The translations under genes were made by a program, and so were the position numbers. Of a stretch of 64,000 bases of DNA, positions 1-6,218 are shown piece after piece. The notes beneath the pieces were generated by a model that saw only the letters and a list, made by a program, of their open reading frames with translations, was not told the DNA's origin and did no database searches. Positions within the stretch are counted from its first letter, which is position 1; each line of letters begins with the position of its first letter. The DNA is from Cedecea lapagei. GTDB taxonomy: Bacteria > Pseudomonadota > Gammaproteobacteria > Enterobacterales > Enterobacteriaceae. The stretch spans positions 2,976,001-3,040,000 of the forward strand of contig NZ_LR134201.1 in assembly GCF_900635955.1 (NCBI RefSeq), in the 5' to 3' direction.

Positions 1-1099
1 AGCTTAACTTCATGTTGTAAATAATTTCTGACACGCTGATAACATTTATGCAAATTTTGTGTCGCCTGCTGACTTCTTCTATTAACTCAATTATTTCAGG
101 CCATTCTTTTGATTCTCTATATTCATCTATTAGGACTATGCCATAGAAATCATAATCGCCACCATGCAAGAGTGCTATTCCAGCAGAGTTATATATTTTC
201 TCGCCTCTATTTATTACTTTATAAACGCCTTCTAGTTGATTAATTGCTTTCCTGCAGTGCTTAATCATGCTCGATGAAGCACGTTCCCGAGATTTATCCA
301 GGGTCGAGATGTCTACTTGTAGGCATTTTGACTCAATCGCAATAACGTTATTGTTTAGCGAGCAAGTTAATACATCTGTTAGTTCTCTTTCCTTTTTCCC
401 AATTGTTACCAATGGAGACAAGGTCGTTAATGAGTTATCCATCAGACAAAGCGCTTGATAGATCTGACGTTCCTGACGCGCACCATCAATCTCTGTTGCC
501 ACTTCATAACTTGATGAGCCTTGAGGATTTACATGATGCGTGATAATAGTCTCAAGTTCTTTAACCTTAACGGGAAAGCGAAATTTTAACACATTGAATC
601 CCGGATGTTTAGCATCACCAGAACCTAATGAAGCACATACCGAATCCGTGAATTTCATGTTATCTAGGTGATTGTTTGCTGAAGAAAATTCAAAGTTTGC
701 AATTACATTGTAAGCTCTTTTGTTTCTAAAGTTTGTTTTTATATTTATTGTTCCATATACAACGCTCGCGTCAGTCTCGTCGAATAAAGATAGGTGGATA
801 TCTGAGTCTAAAAATGAATCATCAAAAATATTATTGCGATTACTCCAACGTTGAGCAACTATCGCGTGGAAAGGTGATGATTTATTATCAAATACTTTTA
901 AGACCAATGCAATATTATGTGTGGGGGTTGTTTTAACGAACAAATAAAATTCTATTTTAGCACCAAGTAAAATGGACTTGATGACTGATGTAGGTAATTT
1001 TGCTACTAACGCTTTATCGCCTGAGGAATTAGATTCACAAAAAACTCCAACTTGTTCTGATGCTAAAATGTCATGAAGACTTTTTGATGGTAAGTACAT
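1..1099 (-). CDS. Hypothetical protein with PD-(D/E)xK nuclease-like motif, partial (3' end beyond left edge)
   Basis: The minus strand is open without a stop from ATG at 1099 to the window edge, 366 codons. The start has a clear ribosome binding site (AAGGAG, 8 bases upstream). I do not recognise the family. In the visible part, residues E239, D242 and E256-S257-K258 form a D-(x13)-ExK arrangement, with VIAIESK reading as a hydrophobic strand carrying the catalytic-type E and K. That is the layout of PD-(D/E)xK nucleases found in restriction and abortive-infection proteins. The first 200 residues show no named domain. Base composition is clearly more AT-rich than the core genes to the right, and the gene sits beyond IS scraps and a prophage, which suggests horizontal acquisition. 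A defence role is inference; the motif alone could also belong to a housekeeping nuclease or be fortuitous. Confidence 0.6.
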   Translation of the reverse strand, partial: MYLPSKSLHDILASEQVGVFCESNSSGDKALVAKLPTSVIKSILLGAKIEFYLFVKTTPTHNIALVLKVFDNKSSPFHAIVAQRWSNRNNIFDDSFLDSDIHLSLFDETDASVVYGTINIKTNFRNKRAYNVIANFEFSSANNHLDNMKFTDSVCASLGSGDAKHPGFNVLKFRFPVKVKELETIITHHVNPQGSSSYEVATEIDGARQERQIYQALCLMDNSLTTLSPLVTIGKKERELTDVLTCSLNNNVIAIESKCLQVDISTLDKSRERASSSMIKHCRKAINQLEGVYKVINRGEKIYNSAGIALLHGGDYDFYGIVLIDEYRESKEWPEIIELIEEVSRRHKICINVISVSEIIYNMKLS

Positions 1100-1507
1100 T
1101 AACTGACTCCTTGTATGCGTCAACCTGTAACTGTGTTAAAGCCAATCTATCATGCTGGTTGGATGTATAGGGTCAAATCCACAAACCGAGAATGTATAGC
1201 AATGTATTGTTAGCATGATAAGTGTTATAAACCATTATAAAGGAGGACACCATATCTTGCATAATCAATCCCTAACAGCCTTCAGGCGGCCTAAGTATAT
1301 CACAAGCCCACTTCTATAGACTTAATAAGCAACGAATTGACTAGCTCTAGGTTGATCAATACACGGTGGTATCAGTAATGTTTTTGACTGGCCCTGACCC
1401 CGATTATCGTGAGCCGCTGTATTACGTAGAAACTTAGTAACGTCCGCTCTTGACTGTGAGTTCAACGGGTCGATGCAACGCTATTCTTAATCAAGGGGGA
1501 CGTTGCC
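1100..1507. other. AT-rich intergenic stretch, no gene seen
   Basis: Every reading frame is short. The stretch carries the 5' flank of the leftward nuclease-like gene and, at its right end, the probable left terminal repeat of an IS30-family element. Nothing else is recognisable. Confidence 0.5.
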
Positions 1508-1660
1508 ATGAAACGAAGAACTCGAATTAACTACACGCCAGAGCAGAGGGCGATTATCTTGGACAGATATAAGCAAGGTGATTCCCTGCATGATATCGCT
1601 AGAATGTTCGACAAATATCATTCTTCTATTATGCCCACTATCCACCAGACAGATGGGTAT
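1456..1660 (+). mobile_element. IS30-family element remnant: left end plus transposase N-terminus
   Basis: ATG at 1508, preceded by AAGGGGGACGTTGCC, opens a protein whose first 51 residues (MKRRTRINYTPEQRA... SSIMPTIHQTDGY) match the N-terminal helix-turn-helix region of IS30 transposases. After codon 51 (about 1660) the IS30 match stops abruptly and the frame runs through unrelated residues to a stop at 1777. The DDE catalytic domain is absent. Upstream, from about 1456, GTTCAACGGGTCGATGCAAC resembles an IS30-family terminal repeat. The element is therefore a non-functional left-end fragment, probably cut by a later rearrangement. The exact ends are estimated. Confidence 0.7.
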
Positions 1661-2105
1661 CTTTGCTGTACCGGCAGGCTAGGGGCTCTTCAACAAGCTG
1701 GAAAGAGTCAACTGTCAAATCGGGATCCCCATGTCTGGTCGCCGGGGATATCCGGATATTCTCGCCGAGTAGCATAAACCGACTGGAAAGAATGCCCTGA
1801 CCTGGGCTGAGAGGCAGTACTGGATCCATACCCGTCTGAGGCACAAAATTTCCCCAGATACACGCAGCCGTATGCGATCCGGCGGGTGGGCAGCGAGAAT
1901 CACTCATCAGGCTGATTATCAGCCTGATGTCTGGGAATTTCGTTCGGTCTTTCGCAAACCAGGCAGTCCGGTATATGCCAGCGATGTGACCGAATATCAG
2001 TACACCGCCATTTCTCAACGTCAGGGTTTCTTTGGGGTGCTACCCACAGCGTTCATCTCAAGGGATGTTATCAATGAAGCGACGCTGGCAGAAATTGAGG
2101 GGTTG
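1661..2105 (+). pseudogene. Unidentified broken coding remnant
   Basis: Forward frames here look coding but are broken. One frame covers about 1664-1790; another is open from just after TAG at about 1775 to beyond 2105, with stretches such as LTWAERQYWIHTRLRHKIS and QADYQPDVWEFRSVFRKPG. No start codon or ribosome site precedes either piece, and both are bounded by transposon fragments. Compositional texture resembles real protein rather than random frame, but I cannot name the family. It may be one gene with a frameshift near 1780, truncated at both ends. Confidence 0.35.
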
Positions 2106-2168
2106 GCCTGCTTCGACGGACTTCAGTATGGTAATGATCTGGTGTTCGGTGAATCGGGCTTTGCACAT
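2106..2168 (-). mobile_element. IS3-family OrfA N-terminal fragment
   Basis: On the minus strand, ATG at 2168, preceded by GAGGAG, encodes MCKARFTEHQIITILKSVEAG. This closely resembles the opening of OrfA proteins of IS3-family elements (xRKARFTExQIIxVLKSVEAG). The resemblance ends after about 21 codons, so only the left tip of an insertion sequence remains. It lies directly beside the truncated prophage gene at 2211-2342 and probably marks the insertion that cut the prophage. Confidence 0.5.
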
Positions 2169-2210
2169 GGTAATCTCCTCAGGGGACATAATCAGTATGT
2201 CGGAAGATCT

Positions 2211-2342
2211 CTAAAAGTGAATGGTTCGGTTTACAGGGATGCTTACACTATCGCGCTCCAGAAACTTAGCCAGTTGCCGGGCAGTGGCCCTCTTGTTCTC
2301 CTTTAGAAAGCTGATCACTTTCTGATGGTTTTCGCTATTCAT
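2211..2342 (-). pseudogene. Prophage small wHTH-like protein, probably truncated by IS insertion
   Basis: ATG at 2342 has a strong ribosome site (AAAGGA, 6 bases upstream) and opens a 43-codon frame beginning MNSENHQKVISFLKENKRAT and continuing ARQLAKFLERDSVSIP. The pattern of an amphipathic helix followed by TARQLAKFL is that of the first helices of a winged-helix DNA-binding domain. The frame ends VNRTIHF just where IS3-like sequence begins, so the last residues are probably foreign and the natural C-terminus is lost. It is transcribed with the P- and O-like genes, directly after one copy of the ATCGAGTTTTGACCAATG repeat. An in-frame upstream ATG at 2360 lies inside that repeat. Confidence 0.5.
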
Positions 2343-2351
2343 GTTTAATCC

Positions 2352-2376
2352 TTTGGTCATTGGTCAAAACTCGATT
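2352..2376 (-). repeat. Prophage gene-boundary repeat, copy 1
   Basis: Read on the minus strand, the element is AATCGAGTTTTGACCAATG followed by ACCAAA. It sits between the stop of the P-like gene and the truncated wHTH gene. Its ATG (2360) is in frame with the downstream gene. Three more copies lie at 3825-3852, 5750-5770 and 6196-6218, each in the sense orientation of local transcription. Confidence 0.85.
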
Positions 2377-2379
2377 TAT

Positions 2380-3048
2380 TCAAAGCAGCCCAGCCGCTTT
2401 TTTACGTTTATATTCCGCCATCCTCTGTTGCGCTGGAGTTGGTCCTGATGGCCTTGCTGGGGCCGCCAGTTGCCGCCGAATAGGCGGTATCGAATAGCCA
2501 GCCCCCACCCGCTTTTCCCAGTGAGATAACTTCGCTGCTGCAAGCTTGTCCATTTCGGGCTGAGTCAACCGGCGCTCCACTCCTTCACGCCGCATTTCTA
2601 CGCAAATGTGGTAGAGCACAGGATGCTTCCACGGGTACTGCTCAGATGTGCTGTACCGCCATGACTCGTTTTTCCATTTGCAATATTCATGCTTCACGTC
2701 TTCCACCGTCAGCCCAAAGCTACCGCCACTTGCATCTGCGACCAGCGCAACAAACTCAGCAAAATCCGGTGGCCATGTGCTTTCTGCAGCACAGCGTTCG
2801 ACGCAAACGTTACACACGCGAGTTAATTCCTCAGCGCTCATCGCTCCAATCTGCTGCTCCCAGAGGTCCGATGGACGATTGCCATTCTTCGCAATCCAGC
2901 GGTTGCTGTAGATTTTTGTCATGAGGTCCCACAGCCGCCATGCCGGAGTGTCCACCGTGGTGCTGTCGTTCCCGAATGTACTGCTCGCGCCCCTCACGTA
3001 ACTGCCGTTCTGCGATGGACTCCGTGTTTCCAGTTGGGTTTTGCCCAT
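2380..3048 (-). CDS. Phage replication protein P-like (lambda P family)
   Basis: The 222-residue product resembles lambda P-type proteins, which recruit the host DnaB helicase to the phage origin. Features seen are the central block with SYRxxxSEQYPWKHPVLYHI-like spacing, the region LTQPEMDKLAAAKLSHWEKR, and a basic C-terminus PAQQRMAEYKRKKAAGLL typical of the family. ATG at 3048 is preceded by AGGTGA at good spacing and by TGACCAATG, a partial copy of the prophage boundary repeat. This start makes the gene overlap the upstream O-like gene by 218 bases in another frame. A downstream ATG (MTKIYSNRW, about 2925) would cut the overlap to about 90 bases. It follows the O-like gene on the same strand, as in lambdoid replication modules. 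Confidence 0.75.
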   Translation of the reverse strand: MGKTQLETRSPSQNGSYVRGASSTFGNDSTTVDTPAWRLWDLMTKIYSNRWIAKNGNRPSDLWEQQIGAMSAEELTRVCNVCVERCAAESTWPPDFAEFVALVADASGGSFGLTVEDVKHEYCKWKNESWRYSTSEQYPWKHPVLYHICVEMRREGVERRLTQPEMDKLAAAKLSHWEKRVGAGYSIPPIRRQLAAPARPSGPTPAQQRMAEYKRKKAAGLL

Positions 3049-3793
3049 TGGTCACCTGCCTGTTTTTGGGGTTGTCCTGGCAACGCTGCAGCCAGGTTGT
3101 GATGAATTTCTTGATGCCGTTCGGCGTTTTGCGCTTCTTCGGGTTACTTTCGAGCCAGCCGCACATGTTCCGCAGCTCCTGAGGTACATCCACCGCCGGG
3201 TAAAGCTCCCTTCGGCTTTCGAGGTAGTTCAGCGTTACGACATGCGACACACCGCCGATTAACGGCAGCGATATAAAAATTTCTTCAGGGGAAATTTCCG
3301 GGGGAGCACGGCGCTGATCAGTTTCAGCGTCGGGCATATTGTTTTTAGGTTTTATATCTTTATCTGGATCTTTATTAGTTGGATTCCCGTTGCCCTCCTG
3401 TTCCAACGGAGAATGAACACCCGTTGAACGGTCGTTAATTTGCCGTTCTGATTCCGTTCCTTTTTTGGCTTTTCTCGCCATGGCTGAGGCACGACCTGCA
3501 GCAGACTTCTGCTCAAGCGAATTGCGGACCCCCTCGAGATCACGCTCAATACGATCATGTTTCCATTCGCTACCGTTATCGCTGAAAAACTCCTTCAACG
3601 AGCTTTCAACGGAAATCCAACGGTCGTTGCTCAGCCGTGCAATTTTTGGCAGACGGCTCTTCGGTATCGCTTTCCCTGTTTGCCAGTAATTGAACATGAG
3701 CAGCAGGTATGCACCGTGCTCTTCTGTTGACAGATGCATGGTGTCCGCCAGGTAATCAGCAATGTAGAGTTGCATGTAAGGCAGCGCGGCCAT
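2831..3793 (-). CDS. Phage replication initiation protein, DUF1376/YdaU-type (O-like)
   Basis: The 320-residue protein begins MAALPYMQLYIADYLADTMH with HLSTEEHGAYLLLMFNYWQTG following, the signature of the DUF1376 domain that heads many prophage replication proteins including YdaU of Rac. The middle (about residues 110-170) is low-complexity and charged. The C-terminal third carries a second conserved block, MCGWLESNPKKRKTPNGIKKFITTWL. It likely binds the phage origin and works with the P-like protein encoded next. ATG at 3793 has CAGGAG in front. The C-terminal coding sequence overlaps the P-like gene out of frame by up to 218 bases, which is unusually long. A 12-codon leader ORF lies immediately upstream. 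Confidence 0.8.
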   Translation of the reverse strand: MAALPYMQLYIADYLADTMHLSTEEHGAYLLLMFNYWQTGKAIPKSRLPKIARLSNDRWISVESSLKEFFSDNGSEWKHDRIERDLEGVRNSLEQKSAAGRASAMARKAKKGTESERQINDRSTGVHSPLEQEGNGNPTNKDPDKDIKPKNNMPDAETDQRRAPPEISPEEIFISLPLIGGVSHVVTLNYLESRRELYPAVDVPQELRNMCGWLESNPKKRKTPNGIKKFITTWLQRCQDNPKNRQVTNGQNPTGNTESIAERQLREGREQYIRERQHHGGHSGMAAVGPHDKNLQQPLDCEEWQSSIGPLGAADWSDER

Positions 3794-3795
3794 GG

Positions 3796-3834
3796 TTACT
3801 CCTGATGCCCGAAAGAACCGGGCTTAATGGTCAT
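3796..3834 (-). CDS. Putative 12-residue leader peptide before the O-like gene
   Basis: The ATG of boundary-repeat copy 2 (3834) opens MTIKPGSFGHQE, which stops two bases before the start codon of the O-like gene (TAACCATG). The ribosome site of the O-like gene, CAGGAG, is inside this frame, and a short hairpin (GCCCG/CGGGC, 3807-3823) falls in its middle. The geometry suits translational coupling or re-initiation. Expression is not shown; the reading frame could be incidental. Confidence 0.3.
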   Translation of the reverse strand: MTIKPGSFGHQE

Positions 3835-3852
3835 TGGTCAAAACTCGATTAG
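3825..3852 (-). repeat. Prophage gene-boundary repeat, copy 2
   Basis: On the minus strand this reads TAATCGAGTTTTGACCAATG followed by ACCATTA. The TAA at its start is the stop codon of the YdaT-like gene, and its ATG opens the leader frame in front of the O-like gene. It is identical to copies 1 and 4 over the core. Confidence 0.85.
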
Positions 3853-4412
3853 AAAAACTGCGGCGTCACTGCGCCTATGCTGGCAAGCAGCGGTCCTGCT
3901 AAGTCCGATGGCAACATGTTGAAAAGCGCAATAGCTGCCTCTCTGATCTCTTTCTCAAGCTTCTGCAGCGGCGCGCCTAACAATTTGGCCTGGTGCGCCT
4001 CACCGCATTCTTTAATATCCCGGGCCACCAGCTCAGTCTCAGTCATTCCAGAACGCAGCCCGTGCTTTCTGGCAATTTCAATGGGCATGGCTTCACCGAT
4101 TGCCACAGCAAGCTGCATTACGTAAGCGGTATATTTGTCGGAGTTAGCTTCATTTTTCAGATAACGAAAAAGATTCTGTTTGTTGATCGTTATCCCCCTG
4201 CCCCCCAGTTTTTCCCACTGTTCTGCCACCAGCCGCGCAATCTTTTCCTGTGCCTGGCCCGGCAAAGTGAGTTCCCACTCATGCACTGCGTCACGGAGAG
4301 CACGATGTTTAATGCCGTCACGGCGGTGGACCACATTCTGATTTTGGGTTTTCACTGAAAACCGAGAGACTTGGTTATGATTTTTATGCGCTGTTAAATG
4401 CATGGTCATCAC
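3849..4412 (-). CDS. YdaT-family prophage protein (toxin/CII-like)
   Basis: The 187-residue protein resembles the YdaT domain family of Rac-like prophages, seen in RDAVHEWELTLPGQAQEKIA, GGRGITINKQNLFRYLKNE and the C-terminal ELVARDIKECGEAHQAKLL. In Rac, YdaT is transcribed with YdaS from the repressor-controlled early promoter and affects growth when unrepressed; it occupies the lambda cII position. Here it follows the YdaS-like gene with a 4-base ATGA overlap and precedes the O-like gene, the same order. The first 35 residues are extra and basic. ATG at 4412 or the next at 4409 are both possible starts. Confidence 0.65.
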   Translation of the reverse strand: MMTMHLTAHKNHNQVSRFSVKTQNQNVVHRRDGIKHRALRDAVHEWELTLPGQAQEKIARLVAEQWEKLGGRGITINKQNLFRYLKNEANSDKYTAYVMQLAVAIGEAMPIEIARKHGLRSGMTETELVARDIKECGEAHQAKLLGAPLQKLEKEIREAAIALFNMLPSDLAGPLLASIGAVTPQFF

Positions 4413-4633
4413 TCCTGCTGTGGCAACCCATCGGTTGGGTTTGGGTAAAGGTCCGGGCGTAATTCATGCGGTGTAACGCCAGTTAATATGTAGATAGGCA
4501 ATACACGTTTTGCGGGAACGGCACCTGCAGGCTCTTTCTTCCAGAGGGATACGGCCATCTTTGTCACGCCCAATAATTGGCCAAGCTTTTGGGCTGCCCC
4601 TGCCTTCTTGATTGCTTTTTCTAAGCCTGTCAT
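4409..4633 (-). CDS. YdaS-like Cro-type HTH regulator
   Basis: The 74-residue protein has a helix-turn-helix at about residues 13-36 (AAQKLGQLLGVTKMAVSLWK) followed by VPAKRVLPIYILTGVTPHEL, the standard layout of the YdaS/Cro family. It is divergent from the RacR-like repressor and separated from it by a short control region holding the palindrome TTTACCAATTGGTCAA. This is the immunity-switch arrangement of lambdoid phages. GGAGAACTCAG precedes the ATG at 4633. It probably represses the divergent repressor promoter during lytic growth; this is inferred from position and family. Confidence 0.75.
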   Translation of the reverse strand: MTGLEKAIKKAGAAQKLGQLLGVTKMAVSLWKKEPAGAVPAKRVLPIYILTGVTPHELRPDLYPNPTDGLPQQE

Positions 4634-4672
4634 CTGAGTTCTCCTGTATCGACAAGCAAAGTAAAGTATTAA

Positions 4673-4688
4673 TTTACCAATTGGTCAA
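4673..4688. promoter_or_regulatory. Palindromic operator candidate for the prophage repressor
   Basis: TTTACCAATTGGTCAA is a 16-base inverted repeat with a single mismatch. It lies between the divergent YdaS-like and RacR-like genes, where a lambdoid right operator would be. Its half-site TTGACCAAT is also the heart of the boundary repeats in this prophage. Confidence 0.6.
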
Positions 4689-4716
4689 TAATGCGTTGCT
4701 TGAAGGGGTAAAGCAA

Positions 4717-5112
4717 ATGTTTACAATTACTGGCATGAATACACCGAATGAAAATGGCTTAATCGCCAGGCTGTCTGAACTCAATGAAAAGGGCTTTTCA
4801 AAAACTGAAATGGCCAGGGCAGCTAATGTCAGTAAACAGGCTGTGACGGGATGGTTTAAAAACGGCACCATAAGCAAAGCATCAGCATTGAGCGTGGCTG
4901 AGGCTGCTGGTGTATCTGTCGCGTGGCTTTTAGGTGAGGACGTCCAAGAAGATTCGGGACTCAAATCAAAGGAACAGGAGATGCTTCAGCTTTTCCGTCA
5001 GCTTCCTGAATCCGAACAGGAGCGCATGATCGACCTGTTCAAGGTGAGGCTCAAAGAAATTGATGAGTACGTAGAAAAATACCTACGTGGTCGCTATAAA
5101 CCAAAAGACTAA
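4717..5112 (+). CDS. RacR-like prophage repressor (HTH, no S24 peptidase domain)
   Basis: From ATG at 4717 (GAAGGGG 9 bases upstream) the product is 131 residues. Residues 25-50 (GFSKTEMARAANVSKQAVTGWFK) are a clear helix-turn-helix, followed by SKASALSVAEAAGVSVAWLLGE, as in RacR and Cro/CI-type proteins. The C-terminus (about 80-131) is charged and helical, without the S24 autopeptidase domain of lambda CI, so SOS-triggered self-cleavage is not expected. The frame extends upstream to 4612, but that would run through the operator and lacks a ribosome site. The gene is followed by a strong terminator. It should hold the early ydaS-like operon off. Confidence 0.8.
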   Translation: MFTITGMNTPNENGLIARLSELNEKGFSKTEMARAANVSKQAVTGWFKNGTISKASALSVAEAAGVSVAWLLGEDVQEDSGLKSKEQEMLQLFRQLPESEQERMIDLFKVRLKEIDEYVEKYLRGRYKPKD

Positions 5113-5130
5113 CTCCCAACCCCTCTATCA

Positions 5131-5155
5131 ACCGGCAATAGCCGGTTTTTTTTCG
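5131..5155 (+). terminator. Rho-independent terminator after the repressor gene
   Basis: The stem ACCGGC/GCCGGT with a 4-base loop is followed by eight T residues, 18 bases after the repressor stop codon. Confidence 0.85.
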
Positions 5156-5410
5156 TCTGAATTAAGTATCCCGCATTTTTTCGAGCCTCTTTTTTAAATG
5201 AAGTCAACCTAAGGCTGACCAATAAAATCACCATGACTTGACCATGCGGTAAAGATGTAGTTTACTTAGCTCAACCAGCGTCATCCAGGCAGGGAGCCCA
5301 CGAAGTAGCTGCCGGCGGCATACGAAACACCGGATGAGATGACACATTGAAATGCGCAGCAGGCAGTACCGTTCCGCCAGCCTGGCGATAAGGGCAAAGA
5401 GAGAGGATTC
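5156..5410. other. Prophage intergenic region with TGACCAAT-type half-sites
   Basis: No convincing gene is seen. TGACCAAT (5216-5223) and TTGACCAT (about 5237-5244) match the half-site of the repressor palindrome and of the boundary repeats, so a repressed rightward promoter for the 5411 gene and the genes after it may lie here. Confidence 0.35.
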
Positions 5411-5599
5411 ATGGCTAAGAAACAATTCACCGTAGTCATTAGCGGCGATGGTGGTTATCGCACTTATCGCGTTATGGCGGAGGACTGGAAGGACGCAGAC
5501 AGGATCGCAGATGGACAGCATCGCAGATTAAATCCTGACGATAAATCATCGGAGATTGGCGTGGCCGCCGTCATAAGAGGCTGGCCGGAGGTTTGGTAA
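5411..5599 (+). CDS. Small hypothetical prophage protein
   Basis: The 62-residue product starts MAKKQFTVVISGDGGYRTYR. It has a beta-rich N-terminus and a GVAAVIRGWPEVW end. AGAGAGGATTC in front of the ATG is a good ribosome site. The stop codon overlaps the ribosome site of the next small gene, so the two are translationally linked. Such short proteins are common between repressor and recombination genes of Rac-like prophages. I do not recognise a function. Confidence 0.65.
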   Translation: MAKKQFTVVISGDGGYRTYRVMAEDWKDADRIADGQHRRLNPDDKSSEIGVAAVIRGWPEVW

Positions 5600-5609
5600 G
5601 GAGAAAAGC

Positions 5610-5747
5610 ATGATTGATTTCGCACGTAAACCAGCAGCACACCAGGCTACCCGTCTGAATGTTTTTGAGGTGATGCTCCGTAAGCTCTGTTACATCCTGG
5701 CCCAGAAGGGTAACCCGGCTGCCGACCAACAGCCTGCAGTACGTTAA
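5610..5747 (+). CDS. Small hypothetical prophage protein, 45 residues
   Basis: ATG at 5610 follows TAAGGAGAAAAGC, an excellent ribosome site that begins in the stop codon of the preceding gene. The product, MIDFARKPAAHQATRLNVFE followed by VMLRKLCYILAQKGNPAADQ, is helical with a central amphipathic segment. Function unknown. The stop is directly followed by boundary-repeat copy 3. Confidence 0.6.
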   Translation: MIDFARKPAAHQATRLNVFEVMLRKLCYILAQKGNPAADQQPAVR

Positions 5748-5749
5748 AC

Positions 5750-5770
5750 ATCGAGTTTTGACCAATGGCC
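5750..5770 (+). repeat. Prophage gene-boundary repeat, copy 3
   Basis: ATCGAGTTTTGACCAATGGCC differs from the other copies at one position after the ATG. Its ATG (5765) opens a 41-codon frame (to 5890) that overlaps the start of the Rrf2-like gene in another frame. Confidence 0.8.
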
Positions 5771-5792
5771 TGCCTGGCCGAGGAATGTGATT

Positions 5793-6137
5793 ATGGAATT
5801 TGGCATGAAGCGCGTGATGGCATCTGTTCACGCAATGGCGGCACTACAACGCATCTTAAACGGTTCGTTCGTGGCCCTGACCACACTTAGCAAAGAGGCG
5901 AATCTTTCCACCTCTTACCTCGAGCAGATTTTCAATAAGCTGCGCGCCGGAAAGCTCGTTGTTTCTCAACGAGGCCCAGGCGGTGGTTATGCGCCCCGCG
6001 CTGGTGATATTTCAGTTTCAGAAGTCATCCGCGCAGTCAGCAAGATCCCCAATAGCGATACCTTTAAACCCGTTTTGACCGCTCTGGATGGTGTGCTGCT
6101 GTCTGAGCTGGCAAAGAGTCAATCAGCAGCCCCATAA
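5793..6137 (+). CDS. Rrf2/IscR-type regulator lacking the Fe-S cysteines
   Basis: The product (114 residues from ATG 5793, with AGGA 8 bases upstream; GTG at 5787 is too close to that site) carries the Rrf2 winged helix: LTTLSKEANLSTSYLEQIFN, then KLVVSQRGPGGGY and ISVSEVIRAV, closely parallel to IscR and NsrR. The region that in IscR binds an iron-sulfur cluster through three cysteines contains no cysteine at all here, so sensing through such a cluster is excluded. It probably acts as a DNA-binding regulator within the prophage or on host genes. It lies between the small early genes and the exonuclease gene and is followed by a short GC-rich hairpin (about 6146-6164) without a T-tract. Confidence 0.75.
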   Translation: MEFGMKRVMASVHAMAALQRILNGSFVALTTLSKEANLSTSYLEQIFNKLRAGKLVVSQRGPGGGYAPRAGDISVSEVIRAVSKIPNSDTFKPVLTALDGVLLSELAKSQSAAP

Positions 6138-6195
6138 AGCACAAAACCCGCGCAAGGCGGGTTAAGTACCCGGTCAGCCGACCAAAGCTTTCCGG

Positions 6196-6218
6196 AATCG
6201 AGTTTTGACCAATGACCA
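6196..6218 (+). repeat. Prophage gene-boundary repeat, copy 4
   Basis: AATCGAGTTTTGACCAATG followed by ACCA, identical in the core to copies 1 and 2, lies between the Rrf2-like gene and the exonuclease gene. Its ATG at 6212 opens the 26-codon frame listed next. Confidence 0.85.

Noticed and set aside
4612..4716. N-terminal extension of the repressor to 4612
   Set aside because: The extension would translate through the operator and divergent promoter region and has no ribosome site; ATG 4717 has a good one.
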